Source: MD308 sp051888795
Lineage (GTDB): Bacteria; Bacillota; Clostridia; Lachnospirales; Lachnospiraceae
Length of the DNA stretch: 7,349 nt
Assembly (NCBI GenBank): GCA_051888795.1
Contig: JBJFCD010000265.1
Coordinates: 1-7,349, forward strand
Reading direction: 5' to 3'
This document shows positions 6,348 to 7,349 of this stretch, piece by piece. Below the pieces are notes generated by a model that was not told the DNA's origin, ran no database searches, and saw only the letters and a program-made list of their open reading frames with translations. Both the position numbers and the translations under genes were made by a program. How positions within the stretch are numbered: the first letter of the stretch is position 1; each line of letters begins with the position of its first letter.

Positions 6348-7202
6348 CTAATCTGCAATCTGTTTTCCTGTCACATCCATATGATAATGATCCTTCATAA
6401 TCAGATCCGATATTTTCACAAATTCATATCCCTGTTCTTCGAGATTTGTTAGTAGTTCATCCAAAGCGTCTGCTGTGTATTTAGCACCATTATGGCAAAG
6501 TATGATGGAGCCCGGTCCAAGAGCTTCATTTTTACATACAGTCTTAATAATAGAATCCACACCATAATCTTTCCAGTCAAGAGAATCCACATTCCATTGA
6601 ATCGGAAAATACCCCATCTCATAGGCTGTGTTAATTACCGAATTATTATAGGAACCATAAGGAGGCCGGAAAAGAATCATCTCATATCCCGTCAGCTCCT
6701 TTACCCGGTCGTGAACTATTTGAATTTCTTCCTTTTGCTGACTCTTTGAAATGGTTGTCATATCATAGTGATGCTCACTATGATTGCCAAGATCATGCCC
6801 CTTTTCCACCAAGATCCTTACACAATCCGGATTTTGTTCCACCCATCCACCTGTCATGAAAAAAGTGACCTTTACATTATGCTTATCCAGTATCTCTATA
6901 ATCCGCTCAAAATCTTCCGCGCCCCAGGCTGCATCAAAACTCAGCGCGATTTTATTCTCCGTAGTGTCAACCGAATAAATAGGAAGCTCCCGATCTCCAA
7001 AGGTACTGCTGCTTAGCCATCCGCCGCCACCATTCATACTACTTGTCACCACCGCCTTCGTTCCTAAAACGGAACCTGCTGCTGCGCATAGAAAAAGAGC
7101 CACAGCAAAAAAGCCAAAAATTGCTTTCTTTTGTGACTCGTTCCATTTCAATTTGTCTTTTATGGTTTTATTCCCGTTTTGATTTGCATCCTTGTTGCGC
7201 AT
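6348..7202 (-). CDS. Membrane-anchored polysaccharide deacetylase (NodB fold, PdaB/YlxY-like)
   Basis: This is a probable metal-dependent deacetylase of N-acetylated cell-wall or capsule sugars acting outside the membrane. Numbered from the ATG at 7202 (284 aa): basic, polar cytoplasmic segment 1-26; membrane helix about 27-48; short Ser/Gly linker; NodB domain about 83-268. Motifs in order are SFDAAWG (Asp90, catalytic base), HSEHH (His141 and His145, metal), RPPYG (Arg179), VDSLDW (Asp209, Trp210) and ILCH (His237). The usual second Asp of TFDDGP is Ala here. As I recall, the spore deacetylase PdaB group (FDISWG) also lacks it, so a sporulation role is possible but unproven. The start is uncertain: a GTG at 7214 is in frame, neither start has a good ribosome site, and ATG is preferred because the GTG directly abuts a TATAGT box. 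It is convergent with the zinc-ribbon gene, and the 53-bp array lies downstream in its probable 3' transcript. Confidence 0.9.
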   Translation of the reverse strand: MRNKDANQNGNKTIKDKLKWNESQKKAIFGFFAVALFLCAAAGSVLGTKAVVTSSMNGGGGWLSSSTFGDRELPIYSVDTTENKIALSFDAAWGAEDFERIIEILDKHNVKVTFFMTGGWVEQNPDCVRILVEKGHDLGNHSEHHYDMTTISKSQQKEEIQIVHDRVKELTGYEMILFRPPYGSYNNSVINTAYEMGYFPIQWNVDSLDWKDYGVDSIIKTVCKNEALGPGSIILCHNGAKYTADALDELLTNLEEQGYEFVKISDLIMKDHYHMDVTGKQIAD

Positions 7203-7214
7203 ATGCTGTTTCAC

Positions 7215-7245
7215 ACTATAGAATCTGTTATAAAACTATATGCAA
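7215..7245 (-). promoter_or_regulatory. Weak promoter candidate for the deacetylase
   Basis: On the minus strand TTGCAT (7240-7245) and TATAGT (7215-7220) are 19 bases apart, a longer spacer than is ideal. If used, transcription would start near 7208, only a few bases before the ATG at 7202, giving an almost leaderless message. That would fit the lack of a visible Shine-Dalgarno site. A sporulation-type promoter was considered but no convincing consensus was seen. Nothing else is recognised up to 7349. Confidence 0.25.
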
Positions 7246-7349
7246 AAGAATCCAAAATCAGAACTACTTGCAAGATATCTGTTTCTAAAATCCCTTTTCG
7301 GAATTGTGTTCCTGAGAATGAATTTTGCTATTTGAAGCAGAACGTTTAA

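Noticed and set aside
6169..6351. 60-codon plus-strand frame in the 53-bp array
   Set aside because: It crosses array units whose 53-bp period is out of frame, has no ribosome site, and overlaps the end of the deacetylase gene.

Overview
The window looks like an AT-rich, low-GC Gram-positive chromosome, most likely a gut Clostridia of the Lachnospiraceae type. This is an inference from GGAGG ribosome-binding sites, TTGxxx/TATAAT promoters, U-tract terminators, a very large multi-modular secreted glycanase, a zinc-ribbon low-complexity protein and a membrane-anchored polysaccharide deacetylase. No RNA gene, insertion sequence or CRISPR array was found.

Layout: (1) 1-293, minus strand: a complete small transcription unit with promoter, Shine-Dalgarno site, a 48-codon membrane-protein gene ending in an octa-glutamate tail, double stop and intrinsic terminator. 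(2) 323-4372, minus: a surface-anchored GH53 endo-beta-1,4-galactanase of about 1,349 residues with four jelly-roll carbohydrate-binding-like modules. Two of these are a recent tandem duplication containing a 310-bp identical block. (3) 4373-4825: a divergent control region with five copies of a TTGCGCAA-like palindrome and a candidate promoter on each side. (4) 4826-5875, plus: a tail-anchored zinc-ribbon protein with nine 12-residue YQQ repeats, followed by a strong bidirectional terminator (5884-5937). (5) 5938-6347: the gap between convergent genes, holding a degenerate tandem array with an exact 53-bp period. (6) 6348-7202, minus: a membrane-anchored NodB-fold polysaccharide deacetylase. 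(7) 7215-7349: upstream DNA with only a weak promoter candidate.

How the parts relate: the galactanase would cut pectic beta-1,4-galactan at the cell surface, with its binding modules holding the substrate. Repeated palindromes in its leader suggest regulated expression, possibly shared with the divergent zinc-ribbon gene. The deacetylase acts on the envelope and has no evident metabolic link to the galactanase. The zinc-ribbon protein and the small membrane protein have no assignable function. The least explained structures are the 53-bp array, the palindrome cluster and the small membrane-protein gene.
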